From Persicitalea sp963716085 (GTDB lineage: Bacteria > Bacteroidota > Bacteroidia > Cytophagales > Spirosomataceae): a DNA stretch of 64,000 bases. Both the position numbers and the translations under genes were made by a program. The stretch is taken from positions 5,518,001-5,582,000 of the forward strand of contig OY970288.1 of the NCBI GenBank assembly GCA_963716085.1. Reading direction: 5' to 3'. Shown here piece after piece: positions 41,295 to 49,104 of this stretch; within the stretch, counting starts at the first letter, position 1; each line of letters starts with the position of its first letter. The notes under the pieces were generated by a model. That model made no database searches. It was not told where the DNA came from and worked only from the letters and a program-made list of their open reading frames with translations.

Positions 41295-43223
41295 GATCAA
41301 TAAATTCCAAAACAGCACTACCATCATCCCCACGACCATCGCGAAGACGTAGTAGGCGATCGAGCCGGTTTGGGTTTGGCGGCCCAGGTTGGAAAGTCCT
41401 TTGACTAGTTTGCCCGTTCCTTCCACAAAAAGGTCGATGAAAAACTCTCCGAAACTTACCAGTAATACGGAAAGCGTCTTGATGGGTTTCACGAAAATAG
41501 TGTCGTATAGCTCATCGATGTAATACTTGTGGTACACCACTTTTTCCATACCCGTTCTGGGCTCGGATTCGGGAGCAGGAACCGCATTTTTGCTGAGATA
41601 CATGACGTAGGCCACGACCGCTGCGATCAAAGCCACGCCCACCGATACGCCCATTAACGTATATTCTTCCGAATGCGAAAGCGTCATGGCCCCAAAGGCT
41701 TCGGGGTTGACCTGCCGCGCCGCGTCGAAGAGCGGACTCATGAACTCGGCCAGTTGGTGCGTACCGCCCAGTGCTTCGGGTACGCCAATGAAGCCGCCGA
41801 CCGCCGAGAGCACCGCCAGAATCATCAGCGGGATGGTCATGGAGGCGGGCGATTCGTGCAGGTGGCTTTCTTGCTCTTTCGTTCCCCGGAAAGAGCCGAA
41901 GAAAGTCAGGAACAGTAGCCGGAACATGTAAAAGGACGTCATAGCCGAACCTAGTACGCCAATTCCCCACAGCAATTTGTTGTGCTCGAAGGCATGGGCC
42001 AAAATTTCGTCTTTGGAGAAGAAACCCGCGAAAGGGGGCAGTCCGGCAATGGCCCAGGTGGCTACGGCGAAAGTGATGAATGTGATCGGTAGTTTCTTGC
42101 GCAACCCACCCATGAAGCGGATGTCCTGCGGATCGCCGCCCGGCCCATCGGACATGGCGTGGATCACGCTACCCGCGCCGAGGAACAGTAACGCTTTGAA
42201 AAAGGCGTGGGTGATGACGTGGAACATAGACGCCGAATAAGCCATTACGCCCAATCCCAGGAACATATAGCCCAACTGGCTCACCGTAGAATAGGCGAGC
42301 ACTTTCTTGATATCATTTTGCAGAAGGCCAATCGAAGCCGCAAAAATCGCCGTTACCGCGCCCACAATAGCGATGATTTCCAGTGTCTCGGGGGCCAGCG
42401 TATAGAGGACATTGGAGCGAATGACCATGTAGATTCCCGCCGTGACCATCGTAGCGGCGTGAATGAGCGCGGATACGGGTGTCGGGCCGGCCATCGCGTC
42501 GGGTAGCCAGGTGTAGAGCGGAATCTGCGCTGACTTACCCATCGCCCCCACGAAAAGCAGCATGGTGATGGCGAACACGACGTGGTCGCCCACGGGCAAA
42601 CCAGTCGCCTGGCGGAAAACTTCGGTGTATTCGACCGTGCCGAAGGCGTGAATGATCGTGAAAATGCCCAGCAGGAAGCCCAGATCGCCGATGCGGTTCA
42701 TGATGAAGGCTTTGCGGGCGGCATTGTTATAGTCGGTATTTTTATTCCAAAACCCGATCAGCAGATACGAGCATAGCCCGACGCCTTCCCAACCGATAAA
42801 CATAATGACGTAGTTGGAACCCAGCACCAATAGGAGCATGAAGAACAGAAACAGGTTCAGGAAGGAGAAAAACTTCCCAAAACCCGCGTCGTGCTTCATA
42901 TAGCCAATCGAGTAGATATGAATCAGCGAACCGACGCCCGTGATAATCATCAGCATCAACAACGACAACTGATCGATCTGAAAAGAGAACGGGATGTTCA
43001 ACTCACCGACCTTAATCCAGTCGAACAGCGACACGATGATCGGTTGGCTACCGGCTTCCTTGAAAGCAAAAAGCACTGCTACCGAAGCGGCAAAACTTCC
43101 CAAAGCCGCCAGCGAGCCAATCAGCCCGACGACTCCCTTAGGAATATGACGAAACCCGATTCCATTGATCAGAAAACCGATCAGGGGGAGGAGTGGAATA
43201 AGTATGAGTAACGTGGTGAGCAT
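41289..43223 (-). CDS. nuoL: NADH-quinone oxidoreductase subunit L
   Basis: About 644 residues from the ATG at 43223, which begins LTTLLILIPLLPLIGFLINGIG, the family-typical first helix. An upstream in-frame ATG at 43316 would add a non-conserved repeat-derived peptide. Conserved blocks: LFFMLLLVLGSNYVIMFIGWE, GLCSYLLIGFW, GKSAQIPLYTWLPDAMAGPTPVSALIHAATMV, KKVLAYSTVSQLGYMFLG and HAFFKALLFLGAGSVIHAM. The C-terminal lateral helix region is present, with RTGMEKVVYHKYYIDELYD before it. Proton-pumping complex I subunit. Confidence 0.95.
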   Translation of the reverse strand: MLTTLLILIPLLPLIGFLINGIGFRHIPKGVVGLIGSLAALGSFAASVAVLFAFKEAGSQPIIVSLFDWIKVGELNIPFSFQIDQLSLLMLMIITGVGSLIHIYSIGYMKHDAGFGKFFSFLNLFLFFMLLLVLGSNYVIMFIGWEGVGLCSYLLIGFWNKNTDYNNAARKAFIMNRIGDLGFLLGIFTIIHAFGTVEYTEVFRQATGLPVGDHVVFAITMLLFVGAMGKSAQIPLYTWLPDAMAGPTPVSALIHAATMVTAGIYMVIRSNVLYTLAPETLEIIAIVGAVTAIFAASIGLLQNDIKKVLAYSTVSQLGYMFLGLGVMAYSASMFHVITHAFFKALLFLGAGSVIHAMSDGPGGDPQDIRFMGGLRKKLPITFITFAVATWAIAGLPPFAGFFSKDEILAHAFEHNKLLWGIGVLGSAMTSFYMFRLLFLTFFGSFRGTKEQESHLHESPASMTIPLMILAVLSAVGGFIGVPEALGGTHQLAEFMSPLFDAARQVNPEAFGAMTLSHSEEYTLMGVSVGVALIAAVVAYVMYLSKNAVPAPESEPRTGMEKVVYHKYYIDELYDTIFVKPIKTLSVLLVSFGEFFIDLFVEGTGKLVKGLSNLGRQTQTGSIAYYVFAMVVGMMVVLFWNLLIN

Positions 43224-43230
43224 TAATTTT

Positions 43231-43315
43231 GAATGAGTGATTGAGTGAATGAGTGAATATTGTTTATACTCTTCATCATTCATAAGAAAAGCCGACAGCC
43301 GACAGCTGATAGCCA
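43231..43315. repeat. Repeat spacer between nuoL and nuoK
   Basis: GAATGAGTGA / TTGAGTGAAT / GAGTGAATAT words at 43231-43260 face TTCATCATTCAT at about 43272-43283, and GCCGACAGCCGACAGC with TGATAGCCAATT follows at 43291-43315. The first part belongs to the same word family as the other nuo spacers; the second matches 27871-27903. Confidence 0.6.
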
Positions 43316-43316
43316 A

Positions 43317-43652
43317 TTATTCCTTTAATTTATTTAAAAAACCAATGTCGATCGTCCGGGTGTTTCGATAGATCATCACGATGATGGCTAAGCCGACGGC
43401 CACTTCGGCGGCAGCGACAGCCATAATGAAGAAAACGAAGACTTGGGCAGAAGGGTCGGATTTGTAGGAGGAAAAGGCGATCAGGATCAGATTGACCGAG
43501 TTGAGCATCAGCTCTACCGACATGAAAATGACAATGGCGTTCCGACGAATCAGAACGCCCAGAATACCAATCACGAAAAGGGCCGTGCTGAGAATCAGGT
43601 AGCTTTTGAGCGGAATAAGTTGAATTATATCCGGTATCGTGGGTTCCTGCAT
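43317..43652 (-). CDS. nuoK: NADH-quinone oxidoreductase subunit K
   Basis: A 111-residue protein with three TM helices: LILSTALFVIGILGVLIRRNAI, IFMSVELMLNSVNLILIAFSS and VFFIMAVAAAEVAVGLAIIVMI. The two membrane Glu residues (VELMLN and AAEVAVGLA) are the conserved proton-path residues. Follows from its own promoter 56-85 bases upstream. nuoJ and the other upstream nuo genes are not present here: the next gene upstream is an exonuclease. So this is a separated K-L-M-N segment. Confidence 0.96.
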   Translation of the reverse strand: MQEPTIPDIIQLIPLKSYLILSTALFVIGILGVLIRRNAIVIFMSVELMLNSVNLILIAFSSYKSDPSAQVFVFFIMAVAAAEVAVGLAIIVMIYRNTRTIDIGFLNKLKE

Positions 43653-43707
43653 GAAAAAAAGCTGTTGGACAATGGATTGAAGAGCCTTTTGACCCGTAAA
43701 ATTCGGG

Positions 43708-43737
43708 CAAATCTATGGATAATAATTACTTACTCAA
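43708..43737 (-). promoter_or_regulatory. Promoter of nuoKLMN
   Basis: Read on the minus strand: TTG (43737-43735), 19-base spacer, TAGATTTG (43715-43708), an exact Bacteroidota match in the short exonuclease-nuoK spacer. It implies that nuoKLMN is transcribed separately from the genes upstream. Confidence 0.75.
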
Positions 43738-43757
43738 GCCTTGGGCGCGGGATTATT

Positions 43758-44651
43758 CTAGCGCTTCGTCAAAGCGCGTAGTTTGATCTCGGTCAGACGT
43801 CGCTTGGTATCAAGAGGGAAATCGTTCTTGACGATCCAATCGTAGAAAGCGGGTTCCTTTTTCAGGACATCAACAACCTTCTTGCCGTTGTGTTTGCCAA
43901 AATTGAAAACTTCCTCGCCTTGTTCATTGAAAATCATCCGTCCGGCAAAATCCACGTTGGGTGAGGCAGTGAGCATGTGCAGCTTGTCCATATCGTTATG
44001 AATCGGCACCGATTCGTTGCCATCGTCGTCAGTCACGACTACATCGGCGTAATGCTTGATTTGGGCGTTCAGCACTTCGTAGGTGGCCAGGGCGTCAGCC
44101 TCTGCGCCGTGTGCGCCAATGAGGTCCTTGCCACAGTAGAACTTATAGGCGGCGGTGAGGTTGCGCGGTTCCATGAGGTGAAAAACGCGCTGCGCGTCGA
44201 TCAGGCGGCGCCCTTTGGCGTCGAAGTCCACGTCGGCCCGTAAAAACTCTTCCACTAGTAGCGGCACGTCGAAGCGGTTGCTGTTAAAACCTGCCAGGTC
44301 ACAACCTTCCAGAAACTTTACCAGGTCGCGGGCGATTTGCTTAAAGGTCGGACAATCCGCCACGTCTTCGCCGTAGATTCCGTGAATCAGGCTGGTTTCC
44401 AGCGGAATCGGCATCTCCGGATTCAGCCGCCACGTTTTCACTTCTTCACTGCCATCGGGCAGCGCCTTGACAACCGAAACCTCGACGATGCGGTCTTTGG
44501 CAATATTGGTACCCGTCGTTTCGAGGTCAAAAAAAGCGAGGGGGCGTTTTAGTTTTAGCTGATGAGGCACGGGTATTTTTAGTTCAGAGTTTAAAGTTGA
44601 AGGTTCAGAGTTTTTGTGTTCTGGCTGCGAAGGTACGAGAACCTCACACAA
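43758..44651 (-). CDS. 3'-5' exonuclease, DnaQ/RNase T-like
   Basis: About 270-297 residues. DEDD exonuclease: motif I FFDLETTGTNIAKDRIVEVS, motif II LAGFNSNRFDVPLL, motif III HGAEADALATYEV (His and Asp). The C-terminal part (about 225-297: FNFGKHNGKKVVDVLKKEPAFYDWIV) is a DUF3820-like extension. The ATG at 44651 overlaps the murB stop by 8 bases; its first 27 residues come from repeat-like spacer sequence, so a GTG at 44570 is an alternative start. Predicted to trim DNA or RNA 3' ends, as an accessory proofreading-like nuclease. Confidence 0.87.
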   Translation of the reverse strand: MCEVLVPSQPEHKNSEPSTLNSELKIPVPHQLKLKRPLAFFDLETTGTNIAKDRIVEVSVVKALPDGSEEVKTWRLNPEMPIPLETSLIHGIYGEDVADCPTFKQIARDLVKFLEGCDLAGFNSNRFDVPLLVEEFLRADVDFDAKGRRLIDAQRVFHLMEPRNLTAAYKFYCGKDLIGAHGAEADALATYEVLNAQIKHYADVVVTDDDGNESVPIHNDMDKLHMLTASPNVDFAGRMIFNEQGEEVFNFGKHNGKKVVDVLKKEPAFYDWIVKNDFPLDTKRRLTEIKLRALTKR

Positions 44652-45660
44652 AATTCACTTCCGGCGTCAGCCGAATCCCAAACTTCTCCTGTACGGAAGC
44701 CTGTACTTTTTCCGCCAGTGCTTTGATTTCCTGACCCGTGCCTTGCCCGTGATGCACCAGCACCAGCGCCTGCCGATCGTGGACGCCCACGGTTCCCGCG
44801 CGGTGTCCCTTCCAGCCCGCCTGCTCGATGAGCCAGCCCGCCGGAACCTTTACCTTGTCGCCGTCGACGGGATAGCCCGGCACGGCAGGAAAACTGATTT
44901 GCAATGCTTCAAACTGTACTTTCGGGATTTCTGGATTTTTGAAAAAACTACCCGCGTTGCCAATTTGGGCGGGGTCGGGGAGTTTGCTTCGGCGGATTTT
45001 GGTCACCGCTTCGCTGATCGCCGTAACGGAGGGTTCGGCAACGCCCATTCCGTCCAGCGTCTTTTGAATATCACCGTACGAAACATTGTAAACGGGCTTT
45101 TTCTGCAGTCGGAACGTGACTGAGGTAATGATGTACTGGTCTTTCAGTGACGTTTTGAACACACTTTCGCGGTAGCCAAAGGCGCAGGCCGCCGCGTCGA
45201 ACGTCCGCAAGGCTCCGGTGGCGGTCTCGACGGCTTCCAACTCCTGGAAAACATCTTTGATTTCCACGCCGTAGGCCCCGATATTCTGCATGGGTGCCGC
45301 GCCCACGGTACCAGGAATCAGCGATAGGTTTTCTACCCCGCCGTAGCCTTTCATCACGCAGTACAGCACAAATGCGTGCCAATTTTCGCCCGCTCCCACG
45401 CGCAGCCATATTTGGTTGTCATCTTCATTGACTATCTCCGTTCCCTTGATTTCGATGCGGATGACCAGTGCGTCCACGTCCTGCGTCAGCAGCACGTTGC
45501 TGCCACCGCCCAAAATCCATTTGGGCGTGGTTGCCCAGCGCGGGTCGCGCAGCAGTTCCTGCAATTGCCCGACGGTCGTGACGGCAACGAAATACCGGGC
45601 CCTGGCCTCAAACCCGAAAGTGTTGTAGGGGCGCAGGGAAACGTTTTCCTGAATTTTCAT
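44644..45660 (-). CDS. murB: UDP-N-acetylenolpyruvoylglucosamine reductase
   Basis: A 338-residue MurB, second committed step of peptidoglycan precursor synthesis, NADPH- and FAD-dependent, cytoplasmic. Seen: NTFGFEARARYFVAV at the N-terminus, WILGGGSNVLLTQDVDALVI (FAD-binding), SLIPGTVGAAPMQNIGAYGVEI, FGYRESVFK (the Y/R of type I MurB), GNAGSFFKNPEIP (catalytic Ser) and a C-terminal Glu in LTPEVNFV. Start is the ATG at 45660. Its promoter is clear. Next on the same strand is the exonuclease. Confidence 0.96.
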   Translation of the reverse strand: MKIQENVSLRPYNTFGFEARARYFVAVTTVGQLQELLRDPRWATTPKWILGGGSNVLLTQDVDALVIRIEIKGTEIVNEDDNQIWLRVGAGENWHAFVLYCVMKGYGGVENLSLIPGTVGAAPMQNIGAYGVEIKDVFQELEAVETATGALRTFDAAACAFGYRESVFKTSLKDQYIITSVTFRLQKKPVYNVSYGDIQKTLDGMGVAEPSVTAISEAVTKIRRSKLPDPAQIGNAGSFFKNPEIPKVQFEALQISFPAVPGYPVDGDKVKVPAGWLIEQAGWKGHRAGTVGVHDRQALVLVHHGQGTGQEIKALAEKVQASVQEKFGIRLTPEVNFV

Positions 45661-45679
45661 GACTGTTTTTTACAAAAAA

Positions 45680-45711
45680 CAAAGGTAGATAATCGGAACG
45701 CAAGTGTGCAA
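45680..45711 (-). promoter_or_regulatory. Promoter of murB
   Basis: On the minus strand: TTG (45711-45709), 21-base spacer, TACCTTTG (45687-45680), an exact match. The -7 element ends about 20 bases before the ATG. Confidence 0.8.
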
Positions 45712-45737
45712 ATCCGCTGATTTTATTCGTTTTTGTT

Positions 45738-45745
45738 TAAGTTTG
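45738..45745 (+). promoter_or_regulatory. -7 promoter element of the SPOR lipoprotein gene
   Basis: TAAGTTTG fits TAnnTTTG; a CTG (45716-45718) 19 bases upstream is a one-mismatch -33. If real, transcription starts near 45750, which rules out any start codon before that. Confidence 0.5.
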
Positions 45746-45759
45746 CGCGTTGTTTCAGA

Positions 45760-46356
45760 ATGACTCTACCGATGATTTTCAAAAAGATACTCTTGCTGCT
45801 ATTGTTGGCTGCCGGAACGGGGGGAATAGTAAGCTGTGCGAAGAAAACCGTCGGTACTACGGCGAAAGACCGCTACGAGGACGACCTGTCGAGCGTCCGG
45901 CCCCGCTACACCTACGTCGAGCCGGTAATCGAGGCTGCGGAGCCGCCAAAGGAAGTGAAGAAGAAGGAGCCCGTCAAGTACCGTCCCACCAAGACCGAGG
46001 AGCCCCTTTACGTTACCAAGCGCGTGGAGGCCGTACTCGATACCATGGCCCGGCAAAACCGCGCCATCCGCTACATCAACGGGTTCAGGATACAGTTGTA
46101 CGTGGGCAACACGCGGCAAGAAATGGACGCGGCCAAGTCGTATGTCTATCAGATTTTCCCTGAGCTTTATCCCTACACGAGCTACTCGTCGCCCACATAC
46201 CGCGTGAAAGCCGGAGATTTCATGTACCGCGCCGAAGCCGATGATTATTTGGAGCAAATCCGCCAACAGTATCCGGCGGCGGTGATCCTGCCCGATCGGG
46301 TGGAAATTAAGAAAGGACTACAAATCCGGGTATCCAACGAGGCGCCCAAATATTGA
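45760..46356 (+). CDS. SPOR-domain lipoprotein
   Basis: About 198 residues from the ATG at 45760 (45772 is also possible). Lipoprotein signal (IFKKILLLLLLAAGTGGIVSC). A charged Pro/Glu/Lys linker follows (EAAEPPKEVKKKEPVKY), then a C-terminal SPOR-like domain (about 115-190): GFRIQLYVGNTRQEMDAAKS, YRVKAGDFMYRAEADDYLEQI, IKKGLQIRV. SPOR domains bind peptidoglycan denuded of stem peptides, often at the division site. An upstream ATG at 45733 lies within the predicted promoter and is rejected. gmd follows 20 bases later, so they may share a transcript. Confidence 0.82.
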   Translation: MTLPMIFKKILLLLLLAAGTGGIVSCAKKTVGTTAKDRYEDDLSSVRPRYTYVEPVIEAAEPPKEVKKKEPVKYRPTKTEEPLYVTKRVEAVLDTMARQNRAIRYINGFRIQLYVGNTRQEMDAAKSYVYQIFPELYPYTSYSSPTYRVKAGDFMYRAEADDYLEQIRQQYPAAVILPDRVEIKKGLQIRVSNEAPKY

Positions 46357-46375
46357 TTTCTCAAAACAGATTTTC

Positions 46376-47488
46376 ATGAAAAAAGCACTTATAACCGGCG
46401 TAACCGGTCAGGATGGCGCCTACTTGGCCGAACTCCTCCTCGAAAAAGGCTACGAAGTTCACGGCATCAAGCGCCGCACATCGCTGTTCAATACCCAGCG
46501 CATCGACCATATTTATGAGGATCCCCACGAGAAGAATGTCCGCTTTCACCTGCACTACGGCGATCTGACCGATTCGACCAATATCATCCGCATCATTCAG
46601 GACGTGCAGCCCGACGAGATCTATAATCTTGGGGCCATGTCGCACGTGCAGGTGAGCTTCGAGGAACCCGAATACACCGCCAACGTGGACGGCATCGGTA
46701 CGCTGCGCATTCTGGAAGCGGTGCGGCTGCTGGGTTTAACCGAAAAAACCAAGATCTACCAAGCGTCTACCTCTGAGCTTTATGGTCTGGTGCAGGAAGT
46801 GCCGCAGTCCGAGACGACGCCCTTTTACCCGCGCTCGCCCTATGCCGTGGCCAAAATGTACGCCTATTGGATTACAGTCAACTACCGCGAGGCTTACGGG
46901 ATGTTCGCGGTAAATGGCATTCTGTTCAACCACGAATCGCCCTTACGGGGTGAAACGTTTGTGACGCGCAAGATTACCCGCGCCACTGCCCGCATCGCGC
47001 TGGGCCTGCAGGATAAGGTGTATCTCGGCAACCTCGACGCGCAGCGCGACTGGGGCCACGCCAAGGACTACGTGGAAGCCATGTGGTTGATTTTACAGCA
47101 AGAGAAGCCTGAGGATTTTGTAATCGCCACCGGCGAGACCACCCGCATTCGTGAGTTCGTGCGCATGTCTTTCGGCGAAGTGGGCGTGGAACTGGAGTTC
47201 AAAGGCGAGGGCGTAGCGGAAAAGGGCTACGTGGCCAAATGCAATGATCCCGAATACCAACTGCCCATAGGCAAGGAAGTCGTCGCCATCGACGAGCGCT
47301 ACTTCCGCCCCACCGAGGTGGAATTGCTAATCGGCGACCCCACCAAATCGAAAACAAAACTAGGCTGGCAGCCCAAATACGACCTCAAAGCTCTGGTCAA
47401 CGACATGGTAACCGCTGACTTGCTGCTTTTCAAACAGGATCAACTTTTGGAAAGCAGCGGGCATCGGGTGTTGAATTACTTCGAGTAG
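46376..47488 (+). CDS. gmd: GDP-mannose 4,6-dehydratase
   Basis: A 370-residue extended short-chain dehydrogenase, full length. NADP site ITGVTGQDGAYLAELLLEKG, GIKRRTSLFNTQRIDHIY, GDLTDSTNIIRII, MSHVQVSFEEPEYTANVDG, catalytic Thr/Ser-Glu in STSELYG and the Tyr-Lys pair in SPYAVAKMYAYW. Makes GDP-4-keto-6-deoxymannose, precursor of GDP-fucose, GDP-rhamnose or perosamine for surface sugars. The partner GDP-fucose synthase is not next to it here. Its stop codon lies in the left arm of a repeat element. Confidence 0.95.
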   Translation: MKKALITGVTGQDGAYLAELLLEKGYEVHGIKRRTSLFNTQRIDHIYEDPHEKNVRFHLHYGDLTDSTNIIRIIQDVQPDEIYNLGAMSHVQVSFEEPEYTANVDGIGTLRILEAVRLLGLTEKTKIYQASTSELYGLVQEVPQSETTPFYPRSPYAVAKMYAYWITVNYREAYGMFAVNGILFNHESPLRGETFVTRKITRATARIALGLQDKVYLGNLDAQRDWGHAKDYVEAMWLILQQEKPEDFVIATGETTRIREFVRMSFGEVGVELEFKGEGVAEKGYVAKCNDPEYQLPIGKEVVAIDERYFRPTEVELLIGDPTKSKTKLGWQPKYDLKALVNDMVTADLLLFKQDQLLESSGHRVLNYFE

Positions 47489-47583
47489 GGGCGAACCTAT
47501 GTGTTCGCCCAATCGTGCGCCAGCCATCGGGCGACCTTGCGGCTTGCGCCAGTCATCGGGCTAACACATGCGTTCGCCCCTAC
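47485..47583. repeat. MITE-like inverted-repeat element after gmd
   Basis: Ends GTAGGGGCGAAC (47485-47496) and GTTCGCCCCTAC (47572-47583) are perfect inverted repeats; extended arms match at about 19 of 21. Inside, TGCGCCAGCCATCGGGC and TGCGCCAGTCATCGGGC are near-identical direct copies. The gmd stop sits in the left end, and the yqgE stop is 6 bases beyond the right end. GTTCGCCC occurs a second time within the left part. Confidence 0.75.
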
Positions 47584-47589
47584 GCCCCT

Positions 47590-48150
47590 CTAATTCAAAG
47601 ACGGATCCACCGGATAATGCGCAATAGAGCGGTACTTGCCGCCCATGTCTTTCAGCACTTCGCGCCAGAAACCGTGGGCAGGGGTGGAAAAAACAAACTT
47701 TGACTTGCCGGGCGTGACGTACCACGCCTTTTGCGCCAGCTCGTCTTCGAGTTGTCCGCCACCCCAGCCGGAGTAGCCCACAAAAAATCGAATGTCTTCA
47801 TGCCCCAACTGGCTTAGGTTGAGCATCGTTTTTACGCTTTCAAAATCACCGCCCCAGTAAATGCCCTCCGCGATTTGGCCGCCGCCTTCGATCAGGTCGG
47901 GACGGCGATGAACAAAGTGCAGCGTGTTTTTCTCGACCGGGCCGCCGAGGTACAGCGGGATGTCTTGGTAGATGGTTTCTTCCAGCACGTCGCCCAGCAT
48001 TACGTCGGTGGTTTGGTTCAATACGAAGCCAAAGGATCCGTGTAGGTTATGGTCGCAGAGCAGAATGACGCTGCGGTCAAAATTGGGGTCGCCCAGAAAC
48101 GGCTCGGCGACCAGCATACTGCCCCTGGAGGGTGGTGTGGTAGTTGACAT
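47590..48150 (-). CDS. YqgE/AlgH (UPF0301) protein
   Basis: About 186 residues from the ATG at 48150, giving STTTPPSRGSMLVAEPFLGDPNFDRSVILL, the family-typical start; longer versions from 48282 run through spacer sequence. Conserved blocks: DHNLHGSFGFVLNQTTD, LYLGGPVEKNTLHFVH, IYWGGDFESVKTML, FVGYSGWGGGQLEDELAQKAWYV. Widely conserved but of unknown mechanism; one homologue was named AlgH for a regulatory effect on alginate. Divergent from the Uma2 gene. Confidence 0.92.
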   Translation of the reverse strand: MSTTTPPSRGSMLVAEPFLGDPNFDRSVILLCDHNLHGSFGFVLNQTTDVMLGDVLEETIYQDIPLYLGGPVEKNTLHFVHRRPDLIEGGGQIAEGIYWGGDFESVKTMLNLSQLGHEDIRFFVGYSGWGGGQLEDELAQKAWYVTPGKSKFVFSTPAHGFWREVLKDMGGKYRSIAHYPVDPSLN

Positions 48151-48309
48151 GGCGTCGCATGGTTGGTTAGTGAGGTAATATAAGTTGAAATTTGAAAAAT
48201 TGAAATTTCCGATTCCCTTTTCTGCAATAATCCATCCGATCCAAAGGGGATAAAGCATTTTTGTCAAGTCCTTTCGTACCAAAACGAGGGCGTTACCGCC
48301 TTTCTTTTT

Positions 48310-48317
48310 TATATTTG
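48310..48317 (+). promoter_or_regulatory. Possible -7 element of the Uma2 operon
   Basis: TATATTTG, exact TAnnTTTG, about 65 bases before the Uma2 ATG. No exact TTG at standard spacing. Confidence 0.4.
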
Positions 48318-48381
48318 AAAAAGTGCGGATCGATGTCTCGACGCTATTTGATTTGAAAACTGAAATTGAAACCCATCATAC

Positions 48382-49104
48382 ATGTCTCAAACACAGCTCT
48401 CACCGCCCAGACCGATTCAGCGGCCGTACGTCTTACTCGAAGATCGCGTGAACGACCTCCTCGAAGCCCCCGACGCCCTCCTCATCATCGAGCGGGCGCA
48501 GGCGATTTTGGCCGATGAATCCAATCGGCGACTAGCCTTTCGGGAGTGGTTGACCGATGATGTCAAAGCCGAATTTATAAACGGCGAGGTCGTCATGCAC
48601 TCGCCCGTCAAGCGGCGGCATTTAGATGCGACGAAATACCTCGAAAACTTGCTGCTGAACTACGTGATGCGCCACGACCTGGGCGTTGTCGATTCCGAGA
48701 AAGCCCTCGTGGGCCTAACGCGCAACGATTACGAGCCGGATATCTGCCACTGGAATGCCCAAACCGCCGCCGCCTTCGACGACGATCAGATGGAGCATCC
48801 CGCCCCCGACCTGGTGGTGGAGGTACTTTCCAAAAGTACCACGGGCCGCGACCGGGGCATAAAATTTGAGGATTATGCCGCCCACGGCGTGCGTGAGTAC
48901 TGGATCATCGACCCGGTGCGCAAGGCCGTCGAGCAGTACGAGTTGGACGAGGGAACGATGGCCTTTGCCGAGGTGAATGTGCTGTACGACGACGCCAACG
49001 ACACGCTCACCGCCCTTACCGTGCCGGGCTTTACGATTCCGGTGCAGGCTATTTTTGACAAAAAAGAAAACATGGCCGCACTGCAAGAACTTATGGCCAA
49101 ATGA
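48382..49104 (+). CDS. Uma2-family putative restriction-endonuclease-fold protein
   Basis: A 240-residue Uma2 (DUF820) protein. The PD-(D/E)xK core is visible: FINGEVVMHSPVKRRH (E), ALVGLTRNDYEPDICHWN (D), APDLVVEVLSKSTTGRDRG (E-x-S/L..), then KFEDYAAHGVREYWIIDPVRKAVEQYEL. The family is greatly expanded in cyanobacteria and occurs in Bacteroidota; activity is not established. It overlaps the downstream DUF4159 gene by 4 bases (ATGA), so they are coupled. Confidence 0.9.
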   Translation: MSQTQLSPPRPIQRPYVLLEDRVNDLLEAPDALLIIERAQAILADESNRRLAFREWLTDDVKAEFINGEVVMHSPVKRRHLDATKYLENLLLNYVMRHDLGVVDSEKALVGLTRNDYEPDICHWNAQTAAAFDDDQMEHPAPDLVVEVLSKSTTGRDRGIKFEDYAAHGVREYWIIDPVRKAVEQYELDEGTMAFAEVNVLYDDANDTLTALTVPGFTIPVQAIFDKKENMAALQELMAK

